Numbered from the stretch's first letter, positions 1 to 8,414 are shown. The stretch: 36,926 bases of DNA from Candidatus Poribacteria bacterium (GCA_018644665.1 JABGQA010000143.1:1-36926), one strand, 5' to 3'. Notes: generated from the letters alone by a model not told the origin. Program-made: numbers and translations.

Positions 1-4
1 GGCC

Positions 5-1564
5 ATGCCGACGCTAGACGAGCTAACGAGACGCGCGCAAGCGGACACCGAGGACGGCCACGCGGCGTTCGCGGAGATCGTCGCGCGCTTCACGGACATG
101 GCCCTCGGGTGCGCGTACACGATCCTGAGGGATCGCGAAGTGGCGCGCGACGTCGTTCAGGAGGCGTATGTTGCCGCATGGCGAAGCCTGCACACGCTCC
201 GCGATGCGCAGGCGTTCCCGGCGTGGTTCCGGCGCATCGTCGTGAATCAGTGCCACCGTGTGACCGCGCGCAAGCGCGTCCCGACCGTCGACCTGGATCA
301 CGCTGCCGACGCGAGATCGCCGGCGGCGACGCCCGCCGCGCACGCGGAGCGAGACGAGATGCGTCGCAGCGTGATGCACGCGGTGAGTCGGCTGGCGCGC
401 GACGAGCACGCGGTCACGGTGCTCTACCACTTCGGTGACCGGTCTTACGGCGAGATTGCGCGCTACCTGCGCATCCCCGTGACGACCGTGGAACACCGTC
501 TCCGGGTAGCCCGGCGGCAGTTGCGGACGACCATGTCGGCCACACAGCACGGTCCCCGCAGGGACGAGGAGGAAAGGCGCGAGCCCGTGGATATCAACGC
601 GAGACTGATCGACGCCATCATCGACGGCGACGCCGACAAGGTGGACGAACTGCTCGACCTCGGCGCGGACCCCTACGCCGTGACATCGACGCACCCAGAT
701 GCCGAGAAGAGCTTCGGCTTCCTGCCGCTGGTCAAGGTCGCCATCGTATACAACCAGGGCCGGTGCGCGGAACGGCTCATCGAGCGCGGAGCCTACACGC
801 GCGTCATGGGGTGGGACGGCCTCGCCGACGCCGAGGCCCTCGGCCACGAGGATGTCGTCGAGGTGATCCGGGAACGGCGCGTCAAGGAAGACGCGTTGAT
901 CCTCGCGATCGTGCAGGGGCACCCGGACTGGACCATCCGCATGGTCGACGACGACCCAACGCTCGTTAACACGCACAACAACTGGCACGGCCACGAGCGC
1001 ACTCCGCTCATGCATGCCTCCGAGCAGGGGAGCGTGGAGTTGGTCGAGGCGTTACTGGTGCGCGGCGCCGACGTGTTCGCGGAGAACAGCGCCACATCCG
1101 TGAACGCGCTCACCCACGCGATCTACCACGGCCACGACGAGATAGCGCAGATGCTCCGCGAGAAGGGCGCGGAGAGCGGCGACGTGACCAACTACCTGAT
1201 GGCGGCCCGCAAGGGCAACGTCGGCCTGGTGCGCCACTACCTCGACGAACGCGGCGTCGACGTAAACGCCAAGGACGCGTGTCTGCGCCACGTTCTCCCC
1301 GAGGCGCTCCGGTCGGGCAATCGCACGCTCCTCGACCTTCTCTTCGAGCGAGGCGCAGACCCCAACCTCAGTCGCGGGTGGGAAGACTACCTGTGGCTAC
1401 TCGCGCACGTGCGCAAGGGCGAGACGCATGTCGTCCGTGCGATGCTCGAACACGGCTGCGACCCGAACAGCGCATGGGGTGGTAAGTCGCTGCTGGAAGC
1501 CGCCCGCGAGAACGAACGGGACGACATCGTCGCGCTGCTCATCGACGCCGGAGCCACGCAGTAG
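5..1564 (+). CDS. ECF-type sigma-70 factor fused to a C-terminal ankyrin-repeat domain
   Basis: Residues about 20-90 read as sigma region 2, with the region 2.2/2.3-like stretch ARDVVQEAYVAAWRSL near 47-62. Residues about 118-175 read as sigma region 4 (helix-turn-helix GEIARYLRIPVTTVEHRLR). ECF sigma factors normally stop near 180-200 residues. This protein continues without a stop through a charged linker (180-195) into about 320 residues of ankyrin-like repeats, with motifs such as GHERTPLMHASEQGSVELVE and LLERGADPN-type turns. It probably directs RNA polymerase to a target regulon, with the ankyrin part binding a protein partner or acting as a built-in anti-sigma or sensor (inference). 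No anti-sigma gene is visible downstream. The start is the first ATG in the window and fits the family N-terminus; its ribosome-binding region lies off the edge. Confidence 0.88.
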   Translation: MPTLDELTRRAQADTEDGHAAFAEIVARFTDMALGCAYTILRDREVARDVVQEAYVAAWRSLHTLRDAQAFPAWFRRIVVNQCHRVTARKRVPTVDLDHAADARSPAATPAAHAERDEMRRSVMHAVSRLARDEHAVTVLYHFGDRSYGEIARYLRIPVTTVEHRLRVARRQLRTTMSATQHGPRRDEEERREPVDINARLIDAIIDGDADKVDELLDLGADPYAVTSTHPDAEKSFGFLPLVKVAIVYNQGRCAERLIERGAYTRVMGWDGLADAEALGHEDVVEVIRERRVKEDALILAIVQGHPDWTIRMVDDDPTLVNTHNNWHGHERTPLMHASEQGSVELVEALLVRGADVFAENSATSVNALTHAIYHGHDEIAQMLREKGAESGDVTNYLMAARKGNVGLVRHYLDERGVDVNAKDACLRHVLPEALRSGNRTLLDLLFERGADPNLSRGWEDYLWLLAHVRKGETHVVRAMLEHGCDPNSAWGGKSLLEAARENERDDIVALLIDAGATQ

Positions 1565-1586
1565 TCCGAGCGTCGAAGCGATCCAT

Positions 1587-1611
1587 CACGGCCGGTTACT
1601 GGCCGGCCGTG
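1587..1611. terminator. Putative bidirectional terminator hairpin
   Basis: A perfect 9-bp GC-rich inverted repeat (CACGGCCGG / CCGGCCGTG, 7-nt loop) lies 22 nt past the sigma-factor stop and 8 nt past the stop of the convergent acetyltransferase gene. There is no clear T-tract on either side, so intrinsic termination is uncertain. It is the only convergent junction here with room for such a hairpin. Confidence 0.5.
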
Positions 1612-1619
1612 TCCCTGCT

Positions 1620-2543
1620 TCAGGAGACATCGGGCGTCGCGGCCTTGTAGAAGTCGTACGCGTAGTTCGTGACGCCAAACCCGTAGTTGGCGTACAGCAG
1701 GAGCGCCCGGTAGTTCTGCCAGTCCGTGCCGATCGCGGCGTGCTCGTAACCGACGTCGTGTCCCTCGGCCAGCGCTCGGAAAAGGAGATACCGACCCCAC
1801 CCCTGGCCCTGGAACTCCGTCGCGACTCCCAACCAGTCCACGTAGAGGAGCCGCTGCGCGTCTGGCGAGTCTGCATACGACCCAGCCGACTTGCACTCGC
1901 ACGCCCCGATGTCGGTATCGTCCTGCCTCGCCTTCACGACCAGGTTCGGGAGATCGCCACGCCCGTCGGCCCGCTCTACGACCACCTTGGCAGACGGGTC
2001 CGGTGGCGTCGGCACGGTCGGATCCATGTCCGGTCGGTACAGGAAGTATTCGCCGCGACGCACGGTGTACCCGTTCATCCCCAGCAGGCCGACGACATGC
2101 CCCACGCCCGTGGACAGCATGCCGAACCCTAGTTGGTAGAAGCGGTACGCCGTCGCCTTCGTATAGGCGTGAATCCGGGACGCGCCAAGATCGGTCAGGC
2201 GGCGCTGCGCAGCGTCGATCAGCCGCTGACCAACATCGCGTCGACCGGGCGGGTACGCGATGAACCGGATGGCGCCGCAGTCGATCTGCGCGTCGTCGCT
2301 CCACTCCTCCAGCACGCGGCCCATCGTGATGTGTGCGAAGCCGATCGGCTGTCCACGCTCAACGGCGACGAAGACGGTCTGGTCGCGCATGCGCCCGCTC
2401 AACTCGGGGTGCGCCCACGCCGTCACGCCGTCCGCGAACTCATCGCTGGACACCGGGTAGCAGAACGGCGTGGCGGCGACCTGAGCGTTGTATAGCGGAG
2501 CGAGTTCGCGCATGTCGTCCACGCCGTGCTCGCGGATTTCCAT
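1620..2543 (-). CDS. GNAT-family N-acetyltransferase, tandem two-domain
   Basis: This 307-aa protein has two GNAT-like halves. The N-terminal half has a degenerate acetyl-CoA loop (IRFIAYPPGRRDVGQRLI, about 92-109). The C-terminal half has a good motif A (VATEFQGQGWGRYLLF, about 240-255) and the usual late NYRALLLYANYGF segment. It should transfer an acyl group from acyl-CoA to an amine; the substrate cannot be told. It is clearly paralogous to the protein at 18201-19115: both share APLYN near residue 18, PFC.PVS.EEFA, IRFI.Y.PG, GHV.GLLG.NGY and the C-terminal GNAT motif. The start is preceded by AGGGAAGGG at good spacing. It faces the sigma-factor gene across a hairpin. Confidence 0.88.
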   Translation of the reverse strand: MEIREHGVDDMRELAPLYNAQVAATPFCYPVSSDEFADGVTAWAHPELSGRMRDQTVFVAVERGQPIGFAHITMGRVLEEWSDDAQIDCGAIRFIAYPPGRRDVGQRLIDAAQRRLTDLGASRIHAYTKATAYRFYQLGFGMLSTGVGHVVGLLGMNGYTVRRGEYFLYRPDMDPTVPTPPDPSAKVVVERADGRGDLPNLVVKARQDDTDIGACECKSAGSYADSPDAQRLLYVDWLGVATEFQGQGWGRYLLFRALAEGHDVGYEHAAIGTDWQNYRALLLYANYGFGVTNYAYDFYKAATPDVS

Positions 2544-2747
2544 GTCGCCCTTCCCTGTGGATGCGGTCTTCAGTCTGCCCTGCGCCGGATGCGCGCCGAC
2601 GTGCGATGCGATGTCCGCCGGTTCCGCGCGCCTCGGTTGTGCCCGACCGGCGCCGAGGCTACGTATGACCCAACGTGGAGATGGGTCTGCCGCGCGGCGG
2701 GCGGGCCGACATCATCGCGTTACGGGACCAACGCGAGGGCCAACGAA

Positions 2748-2942
2748 ATGATCCGGCGGAATTCGCGGAACAGAATTCACGACGTGGGGCGGACACTCAT
2801 GGCCGCGGGGCTCACGATCCCAACCGTGCAGGCGACGCTGCTACCCGAACTCGGCGCGCGCGTCGCCGTCATGGGGTTCGGGGCAATGGTCGTCGGCGGA
2901 GCGATGTACCTGCTCGTGGGGTACGAAGACCCGAGGCCCTGA
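2748..2942 (+). CDS. Small hypothetical membrane protein (64 aa)
   Basis: A 64-codon frame starting at ATG 2748 encodes a basic N-terminus (MIRRNSRNR), a weakly hydrophobic stretch and then a clear membrane segment (VAVMGFGAMVVGGAMYLL) ending in a short polar tail. A GAGGG lies about 10 nt upstream. The frame stops 5 nt before the stop of the opposite-strand gene, matching the tight convergent junctions elsewhere in the window. I recognise no family. The frame is also open upstream, but that part looks like non-coding translation, so the internal ATG is preferred. It could still be spurious. Confidence 0.42.
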   Translation: MIRRNSRNRIHDVGRTLMAAGLTIPTVQATLLPELGARVAVMGFGAMVVGGAMYLLVGYEDPRP

Positions 2943-2947
2943 TGCGC

Positions 2948-3370
2948 CTACATCGCGCCGAACCGGAACGTGACGGCCGCGATGATGACGAGGAACATGA
3001 TCCCACCCGCGAGACGCAGGACCATGTAGGCCCCAAGCGCGGCGTCCGGCGTGTCCGAATCCAGCGCGAGACGCAACCGCTTTGCCTGGATCATCAGCAT
3101 CGCGAAGACGATGATGAAGGCGCTCAGCTTCATGTGGAACCACCGCTGCATGAGCACGGAGTGGTTCATGAACGCCAGCGCAAGACCCAGCAGCGGCACG
3201 ATCGCCGCCATCGGCATCTCAACGCCTAGCAGGATCGCTTGCGCGGCGCGCGCGCGTCCCAAAGGGTCTTCAGCCTTAGCGCGCGTGCGTATCAGGTAGT
3301 CGCCCGCCACGTACGCGCCTATCCAGCACGCCGCAAACAGTAGGTGTAGGGATCGCACGGCCGGTAGCAT
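2948..3370 (-). CDS. Four-TM integral membrane protein (HemJ/DUF2269/CopD-like)
   Basis: This 140-aa, very hydrophobic protein has about four membrane spans: 7-25, 45-68, about 80-97 and about 115-138. The first helix begins RSLHLLFAACWIGAYVAGDYL, similar to the His-plus-Trp pattern of the HemJ/UPF0093 and DUF2269 families, and a WFHMKLSAF segment precedes the third helix. Those families include a haem-pathway protoporphyrinogen oxidase and related membrane proteins, but the match is not strong enough to assign that reaction. The start has GGAAGGA 6 nt upstream. The gene follows the acetyltransferase at 3390-4367 after 19 nt, so the two are probably cotranscribed. Confidence 0.8.
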   Translation of the reverse strand: MLPAVRSLHLLFAACWIGAYVAGDYLIRTRAKAEDPLGRARAAQAILLGVEMPMAAIVPLLGLALAFMNHSVLMQRWFHMKLSAFIIVFAMLMIQAKRLRLALDSDTPDAALGAYMVLRLAGGIMFLVIIAAVTFRFGAM

Positions 3371-3389
3371 GGCGGGTCCTTCCGGGTCG

Positions 3390-4367
3390 TCAAAGCATCA
3401 TGTAGTAGTTCGTCGACAATACCTCATGGTACATCCCAACCCTCCAGCACAGGCGCCGGGTTTCCGGGCTCACCTCTCCCTGGTTCGCCCATAGCACGAC
3501 GTATTCCAGGCCACGCTCCCGAAACATGTGGAACACCTCCATGCAGAGCCCGGACCCGACGCCGCCGCCCTGGCTCCCGGGAGTGACGGCAACGGTTCGC
3601 AACTTACCCAGCTTGCGCGATTCGTCCGCATCCAGGCACGCGAATCCCACCGGTCGTCCGCCCGATTCGGCGAGGAGCACCGGGCTTCCGTCCGCGGTGG
3701 CTTCGGCCCACTCGCCGGCCCTTCTGTCGGTCGCGCCCGGGTGAGTGAGGGCGCAGATCTCGTCGCCGAGCGTGTCCTCCACGGCGTGATAGAGCGGCTC
3801 CCAGGCTTCGCACGCTATCTCTCGCACACGCTGCGAATCGTCCGGCGTGGCCCACCGGTACGTGACGCCCTCCGGCGGTCGAAGGGTGGGCGCCTCACGC
3901 AGACGACCGTAGTACCCCGCGCTGGCGAGGCTCTTCCTCAGGCCTATCTTGCGGTACTCGGCCCGCGCGGGTCCGTGGGCCGGATCGGCGCCGGTATGGA
4001 CCCACGCGCAGCGGTACCCCCGCTGTCGGAAGACGCCTACTAGATGCCGCATCTGCGCGGTACCAATGCCCAGACCTTGATGGTCCGGGTGGACGGCGTT
4101 GGCCCCGATCTCCGCGACGCCTTCGCGCGACTCCAGGTAGGTCGCGAACCCCACGATCTGCCCATCCATCTCGGTGACATAGCCGTTCACGTTCTTGAGC
4201 CAGTTGTCCTCCCAGCCCTTCCACACGGCGCCCCATAGATCGTCCCCTACAATTAGACGGTAGCGCTCCATGATTGGCGTCCACGCGGCGACCGCGATGT
4301 CGTGGACGATCGGCTTGTCCGCCGAGTCCTTGGCGCCCGAGTAACGGATCTTCAGCCCAGATGTCAT
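3390..4367 (-). CDS. GNAT-family N-acetyltransferase, tandem two-domain
   Basis: This 325-aa protein has two recognisable GNAT domains. Domain 1 (about 5-150) carries the acetyl-CoA loop AVHPDHQGLGIGTAQMRHL (91-109). Domain 2 (about 165-325) carries VTPGSQGGGVGSGL and a late beta-bulge region (YVVLWANQGEVSPETRRLCWRVGMY). Unlike the pair at 1620 and 18201, both loops keep the canonical Q-x-x-G-x-G pattern, so both sites may bind acetyl-CoA. The substrate is unknown. It has little sequence in common with the other double GNATs beyond the fold. The start ATG has GGAAG upstream. Confidence 0.9.
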   Translation of the reverse strand: MTSGLKIRYSGAKDSADKPIVHDIAVAAWTPIMERYRLIVGDDLWGAVWKGWEDNWLKNVNGYVTEMDGQIVGFATYLESREGVAEIGANAVHPDHQGLGIGTAQMRHLVGVFRQRGYRCAWVHTGADPAHGPARAEYRKIGLRKSLASAGYYGRLREAPTLRPPEGVTYRWATPDDSQRVREIACEAWEPLYHAVEDTLGDEICALTHPGATDRRAGEWAEATADGSPVLLAESGGRPVGFACLDADESRKLGKLRTVAVTPGSQGGGVGSGLCMEVFHMFRERGLEYVVLWANQGEVSPETRRLCWRVGMYHEVLSTNYYMML

Positions 4368-4505
4368 GCGTCGGCTTCCGTGTCGGTGGCAGTGTCTCTC
4401 GCGAGGAGCGCAACCCTCACCAGACGGGTGATTGGCCGCCTCAACCGTAGCGGTGTAGCCGTTACTGATGTCGCGTGCCCGGCGTCGTCGGCAGGGGAGG
4501 GTCGG

Positions 4506-5627
4506 TCACCCGCCCATATTCTCGAGGAACACGACGAACATCCGCCCATCCACGGCGTTCTGCGCCGAGGGTCGCCACGGCTTTGAGATGATGTCCGGCA
4601 GCCCGTTCCCAGTGACGTCGCCGACGACCGTCTGGTGGCCGCCGAGGTTCGCGTCGAGGATGACGCGCTCCCGCCACTCGCCGCCAACGCCATCGACGTT
4701 CTCCCAGATGTACCAGCGCGGCGCGGCCTCCCCGGCGATGGCCTCCATCTCGCACGAGACGACGTCGAGATCACCGTCGCCATCCATATCGCCGACGTGC
4801 AGGCAGTGGTACGGCCCGCGGCGCGGCGATTCGTCGCCCGCGATGTCGTGGCGAGCCCACGTCCGGCCGTCGCCGTTCACGTTCTCCATCCACCAGATCT
4901 TGCCGCCGGGGATCTCCGCGTCTGTGAAGACGATGTCGTTCTTGCCGTCCCGGTCCATGTCACACACGTGGGCGCACGTCGCGTCGAAGGCGAACGCCGG
5001 CTGGAAGTCGGATGGTGGAGGCGTGTTGGGCCCGATGGCGACTTCCTCCCAACGTGTCCCGTCGCGGGAGACGTTGCGGAACCACACGTTCGTGCGGACG
5101 ATGTCCATCGCGCCGTCGCCGTCGATGTCCCCCGCCGCCGCTCCCGCGTGCACCGGCGGACCGATGTCCGTGCGAATCCACGGTTGGCGCGGGTCATCGG
5201 GGATGCGGTACCAGCGCAGACTGTTCTTGTCGGACATCGTGACCACGTCCATGCGGCCGTCGCCGTCGATGTCGGTCACCACGACATCGTGCACGCCCGT
5301 CAGGTCGGCGTCGAAGACGATGCGCTCGAACGGCGTGTCCGGGTCGCCGGAGTTCCGATACCACGCGCCGCCGGTAACGACATCGATGAGGCCGTCTCCG
5401 TCGACATCCAGCGCTGCGGCCCCCACGTCGGACGGCGAGTCCGTGCCCAGGAGATGCCGTGTCCATTTGTCCGGCGCGTGGCACTTGTACCAGAAGAGCG
5501 AGCCGTACTGCTGGCCGGTGACGAACTCCAGGCGGCCGTCACCATCGAGATCGGCGAGCATCGTTTGCGCGTAGGCGCCCGGCGGCAGAGCCAAGTCGAT
5601 CATGTGGCGCCGGAACTCGTGCGGCAT
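4506..5627 (-). CDS. FG-GAP/VCBS-type seven-bladed beta-propeller protein
   Basis: This 373-aa protein carries seven evenly spaced calcium-loop motifs: DLDGDGRLE, DVDGDGLID, DIDGDGRMD, DIDGDGAMD, DMDRDGKND, DMDGDGDLD and a degenerate DVTGNGLPD. The count equals a closed seven-bladed propeller. Such repeats usually bind Ca2+ and mediate adhesion or scaffold a binding face. No signal peptide is visible: the protein starts MPHEFRRHMIDLALPPGAY, with AAGGAG ideally placed upstream, so the start is well supported. Most FG-GAP proteins are extracellular, so the missing leader is odd. The gene lies 27 nt after the Ldh-family dehydrogenase gene and is probably in its operon. Confidence 0.9.
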   Translation of the reverse strand: MPHEFRRHMIDLALPPGAYAQTMLADLDGDGRLEFVTGQQYGSLFWYKCHAPDKWTRHLLGTDSPSDVGAAALDVDGDGLIDVVTGGAWYRNSGDPDTPFERIVFDADLTGVHDVVVTDIDGDGRMDVVTMSDKNSLRWYRIPDDPRQPWIRTDIGPPVHAGAAAGDIDGDGAMDIVRTNVWFRNVSRDGTRWEEVAIGPNTPPPSDFQPAFAFDATCAHVCDMDRDGKNDIVFTDAEIPGGKIWWMENVNGDGRTWARHDIAGDESPRRGPYHCLHVGDMDGDGDLDVVSCEMEAIAGEAAPRWYIWENVDGVGGEWRERVILDANLGGHQTVVGDVTGNGLPDIISKPWRPSAQNAVDGRMFVVFLENMGG

Positions 5628-5654
5628 GGGTTCTCCTTCGACAGGCAGTGCGGG

Positions 5655-6692
5655 TCAGTCCCGCCACCGGATCGGAACATCCAGGTCCGCCGAGACGTCT
5701 TCCATACCCTCGACGATCGGCCCGAGCAGTTCGATGCCGTGTTCGGCGTAGTCGAGGCGGCGACGATAGCTGCCCTCGCCAGGCCAGCGCGCGCCGTCGC
5801 CCGCGGCCGAGAAGCGCGTCTTGAACGCGTCGGCCCGTTCGCCCAACCAGTCACCGAACGGCTGGATGGCGATGAACGTCTTCGTCGAGCCGCCCGCGGA
5901 GTCCGAAGGCCTGCCTTCCGCGCCCTGCTCGAAGCACAGCAGCCCGTTCGCAAGACCGGCGGTGAGCAGATCGATCATGAACGACAGTCCCGATCCCTTG
6001 TGACCGCCCATCGGCAGGAAGGCGCGCGACTCCATGATCTGCCGCGCGTCGGTCGTGGGATTGCCGTCGGCGTCGAGGCCCCAGTCGGGGTCGGCGTCGT
6101 CGCCACGCATTGCGGCCATGGCAACCTTGCCGACGGAGGCCTGCGTCATCGCGATGTCGAGCACGACGGACTGCTCCGGGTCGTCCGCCGGGACGCCTAT
6201 GCCCATGGGGTTGTTGCCCAGCACCGGGTCGCCGACGGCGTTCGGCGAGAAGAGGGCGATGGTGTTCGTGAACGCGAGGCTAACGACTCCCGCGCGTGCG
6301 GCCCGTAGACAGTAGCTGTGCGCGCGGCCCCAATGCCCCACGCCGCGAACCGTGACCATCCCGATGCCGAACTCTCGCGCGCGTTCGACGGCCAGGTCCA
6401 TCGCGATCGCCGACGTGTACCGACCGATCCCGAGATGCGCCTCCGCTAGCACCGACGCCGGGTGCTCGGCGAGGATCGTCAGCTCGGGCGCCGCATCGAC
6501 CGTGCCGTCTCGGACGTTCTTCACGGTCCCAGGTAGCATGCGCGCGCCATGGGAGTGCACGCCGCACAGGTCGACCTCGGCGGCGATCTGCGCTTCGACC
6601 TCCGCGACATGCATCGGCGCTCCCGCCGCGTGGAGCGCGTCTCGGATGAACCGTTCGAGATCGGCGTGCTCGATTCGCCTCGTGTCGCTCAT
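5655..6692 (-). CDS. Ldh-family (malate/L-lactate/ureidoglycolate-type) NAD(P)-dependent dehydrogenase
   Basis: This 345-aa protein belongs to the Ldh_2 (MDH/LDH type 2) family, which oxidises 2-hydroxy acids with NAD(P)+. Visible hallmarks are GVHSHGARML (44-53), the GVGHWGRAHSY stretch with the putative catalytic His120, NPMGIGVPA for cofactor binding, and the C-terminal LPMGGHKGSGLSFMIDLLTAG. Length and order of motifs are normal. The start has AGAGGAGGA directly upstream. It is the first gene of a minus-strand unit that continues into the FG-GAP protein. The substrate could be malate, lactate, ureidoglycolate or a sugar acid; sequence alone cannot separate these. Confidence 0.93.
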   Translation of the reverse strand: MSDTRRIEHADLERFIRDALHAAGAPMHVAEVEAQIAAEVDLCGVHSHGARMLPGTVKNVRDGTVDAAPELTILAEHPASVLAEAHLGIGRYTSAIAMDLAVERAREFGIGMVTVRGVGHWGRAHSYCLRAARAGVVSLAFTNTIALFSPNAVGDPVLGNNPMGIGVPADDPEQSVVLDIAMTQASVGKVAMAAMRGDDADPDWGLDADGNPTTDARQIMESRAFLPMGGHKGSGLSFMIDLLTAGLANGLLCFEQGAEGRPSDSAGGSTKTFIAIQPFGDWLGERADAFKTRFSAAGDGARWPGEGSYRRRLDYAEHGIELLGPIVEGMEDVSADLDVPIRWRD

Positions 6693-6705
6693 CGTCCTCC
6701 TCTGC

Positions 6706-6732
6706 GCGGTGTCAGCGGTGTCAGCGGTGTCG
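6706..6732. repeat. 9-bp tandem repeat, three copies
   Basis: The unit GCGGTGTCA occurs three times head to tail, the last copy ending in G. It lies 13 nt upstream of the Ldh-family start codon, so it falls in that gene's leader or promoter. Copy number may vary between strains (inference). Confidence 0.7.
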
Positions 6733-6835
6733 CCGTTTCCGCGATTGTCGCGCCGGGGCCTGCGTGGGACAAGTCGGCGGCCGCAGGGGCTGGCATTGAG
6801 AAGCCCGGCCGCCGCGGGCCTGTGTCAGGCGAACC

Positions 6836-6914
6836 CGTGACCGTCTTCCCCTGGCAGGGGAAGATTGAGATGGGGTCCCCGCAGCGCCCCACGCCTCGTC
6901 CGGCCTATCGTCCT
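6836..6914. repeat. Dispersed palindromic intergenic repeat, copy 1
   Basis: About 79 bp is shared, at roughly three quarters identity, with 21763-21840 in the same orientation. The core (6847-6865) is identical in both. Here it forms a 10-bp stem with a one-base centre, 6844-6864 (TCTTCCCCTG G CAGGGGAAGA), followed by GAGATGGGGTCC. It looks like a REP- or MITE-type element. The rest of this 316-bp gap (6693-7008) holds the tandem repeat, a small inverted repeat and a possible -10 box. Confidence 0.72.
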
Positions 6915-6939
6915 ACGCGACCAACCGTCCATGACTCTA

Positions 6940-6953
6940 CCTGCCAAGGCAGG
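6940..6953. promoter_or_regulatory. Perfect 14-bp inverted repeat upstream of the asparaginase gene
   Basis: CCTGCC-AA-GGCAGG sits 15 bp before a TATACT box, about where a -35 element would be. It could be an operator or simply a chance palindrome. Confidence 0.3.
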
Positions 6954-6968
6954 CGTCAGGCCGCGTGA

Positions 6969-6974
6969 TATACT
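6969..6974 (+). promoter_or_regulatory. Possible -10 element (TATACT) for the glycosylasparaginase gene
   Basis: TATACT lies 34 nt upstream of the ATG at 7009 and matches five of six bases of the sigma-70 -10 consensus. No recognisable -35 hexamer lies 16-18 bp upstream. Confidence 0.35.
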
Positions 6975-7008
6975 CCGCGCGCCTTCCGATTGAGCAGGAG
7001 ACACAGCG

Positions 7009-8055
7009 ATGCAGTGGCGACCCGACCGGCGGACATTCCTCAAGACCGGCGTCGCAGGCGCGCTTCTGGGCCCAAGAATGCACGCTAGCGCAGCCGACGC
7101 GGGCCCCCGTCCCGTTGTCGTGTCCAGTGGGAACGGCCTCGCCGCAGCGGCGAAGGCCATGGAGTTGATGGAGCAAGGCAGCGACACGCTGGACGCCGTC
7201 ATTGCTGGCGTCAACATCGTCGAGAACGACCCTAACGACATGTCGGTCGGCTACGGCGGGTTGCCCAATGAAGACGGCGTGGTCGAGCTGGACTCGTGCG
7301 TGATGCACGGGCCGACGCACCGTGGCGGCGCCGTGGCCGCCCTCCGCAACATCAAGACCCCGTCGAACGTCGCGCAGGTCGTCATGGAGCGGAGCGACCA
7401 CGCCCTACTCGTCGGCGAAGGCGCGCTCCGGTTCGCGCAGGTGCACGGCTTCCCCGAAGTGGACCTGCTAACCGACCGAGCGCGACAGGCATGGCTGCGC
7501 TGGCGCGAGAACCTGAGCACGTCCGACGACCGACTCCCGCCGCATGCGCCCGAGGACAGGGATGTGGGCAGCGCAACGCCGCTCTCCGAGCGCGACTACG
7601 GCACGATCAGTTGCCTCGCCGTCGACAGCGCCGGCGATATTTCCGGCGTGACGACGACGAGCGGCCTATCGTTCAAGATCCCCGGACGCGTCGGAGACTC
7701 CCCAATATTCGGGGCCGGACTCTATGTAGACAACGAAGTGGGCGCGGCTGGCTCCACGGGCCGCGGCGAGGCCAATCTCCTGAATTGCAGCAGCTTTGCG
7801 GTCGTCGAGTTCATGCGGAACGGCGCGTCGCCAGAGGAAGCGTGTCTGATGGCATGCCAGCGCATCGTAGACCACAACAAGGTGGCGCGCTTACGCGATG
7901 ACGAAGGCCGACCTCGGTTCGGCGTGTCGTTCTACGCGGTGAGCAAGGCTGGGCAGCATGGCGGCGCGTCGATTTGGGGACCCATGCGCTATGCGGTGAA
8001 CGTCGGCGGCGAGAGCGCGCATCACGACGGCGCGCACCTGTACATGCGCGGATGA
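7009..8055 (+). CDS. N4-(beta-N-acetylglucosaminyl)-L-asparaginase (glycosylasparaginase), Tat-exported
   Basis: This 348-aa Ntn hydrolase should cleave the GlcNAc-Asn bond of N-linked glycopeptides and is made as a precursor that cuts itself. The expected nucleophile, Thr199, sits in YGTISCLAVD. The beta-subunit hallmarks TTTSGLSFKIPGRVGDSPI and GAAGSTGRGE follow. The N-terminal half has the family pattern AMELMEQGSDTLDAVIAGV. The N-terminus DRRTFLKTGVAGALLG is a twin-arginine signal, so export is likely in folded form. The start has GGAG 10-13 nt upstream and a possible TATACT box. Length is typical. A DUF433 gene follows after 86 nt, probably unrelated in function. Confidence 0.93.
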   Translation: MQWRPDRRTFLKTGVAGALLGPRMHASAADAGPRPVVVSSGNGLAAAAKAMELMEQGSDTLDAVIAGVNIVENDPNDMSVGYGGLPNEDGVVELDSCVMHGPTHRGGAVAALRNIKTPSNVAQVVMERSDHALLVGEGALRFAQVHGFPEVDLLTDRARQAWLRWRENLSTSDDRLPPHAPEDRDVGSATPLSERDYGTISCLAVDSAGDISGVTTTSGLSFKIPGRVGDSPIFGAGLYVDNEVGAAGSTGRGEANLLNCSSFAVVEFMRNGASPEEACLMACQRIVDHNKVARLRDDEGRPRFGVSFYAVSKAGQHGGASIWGPMRYAVNVGGESAHHDGAHLYMRG

Positions 8056-8141
8056 GTCCCGGCGGGCCAACGGACGCCTCGCCTCGCGGCGTCTCGCATG
8101 GGACGCTCCAGACAGACGCGACCAACCCACGGGGCGAGCGT

Positions 8142-8390
8142 ATGGCGACCACGCACTATCTATTCGATCGGATAACGCTCGACCCGGAGCGCTGCTTCGG
8201 CAAGCCATGCATTCGCGGCCTGCGAATGCCGGTAACGTCGCTTCTCGCTCACCTCGCCTCAGGCATGACGATCGCCGAACTGCTGGCGGAGTGGCCCGAA
8301 CTCGAGGAGGAGGACATTCGGCAGGCATTCGGCTACGCTGCGTGGGCGACCGACGAGAAGACCGTGCATGTGCCCGCGCCAGCTTCGTGA
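8142..8390 (+). CDS. DUF433 domain antitoxin
   Basis: This 82-aa protein has the classic DUF433 layout: RITLDPERCFGKPCIRGLRMPV, then MTIAELLAEWPELEEEDIRQAFGYAAW. Members are usually antitoxins next to DUF5615 PIN-like toxins, and the next gene is one. The chosen start (MATTHYLF) gives the normal family length; the frame is open further upstream, but that part looks random. Its stop (GTGA at 8387-8390) overlaps what was probably the original GTG start of the toxin gene, a common translational-coupling arrangement. Confidence 0.88.
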   Translation: MATTHYLFDRITLDPERCFGKPCIRGLRMPVTSLLAHLASGMTIAELLAEWPELEEEDIRQAFGYAAWATDEKTVHVPAPAS

Positions 8391-8414
8391 CCTTCCTTTC
8401 ATCCTTCGCGCCAC

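Noticed and set aside
23..1015. Open frame of 330 codons on the minus strand at the window edge
   Set aside because: Antisense to the sigma-factor/ankyrin gene; composition is that of a shadow frame.
4635..6308. Open frame of 557 codons on the plus strand
   Set aside because: It is antisense to the FG-GAP and Ldh-family genes, which have recognisable domains and good ribosome-binding sites. The translated product is Arg/Val/Asp-rich and matches no family. Long antisense frames are expected at this GC content.
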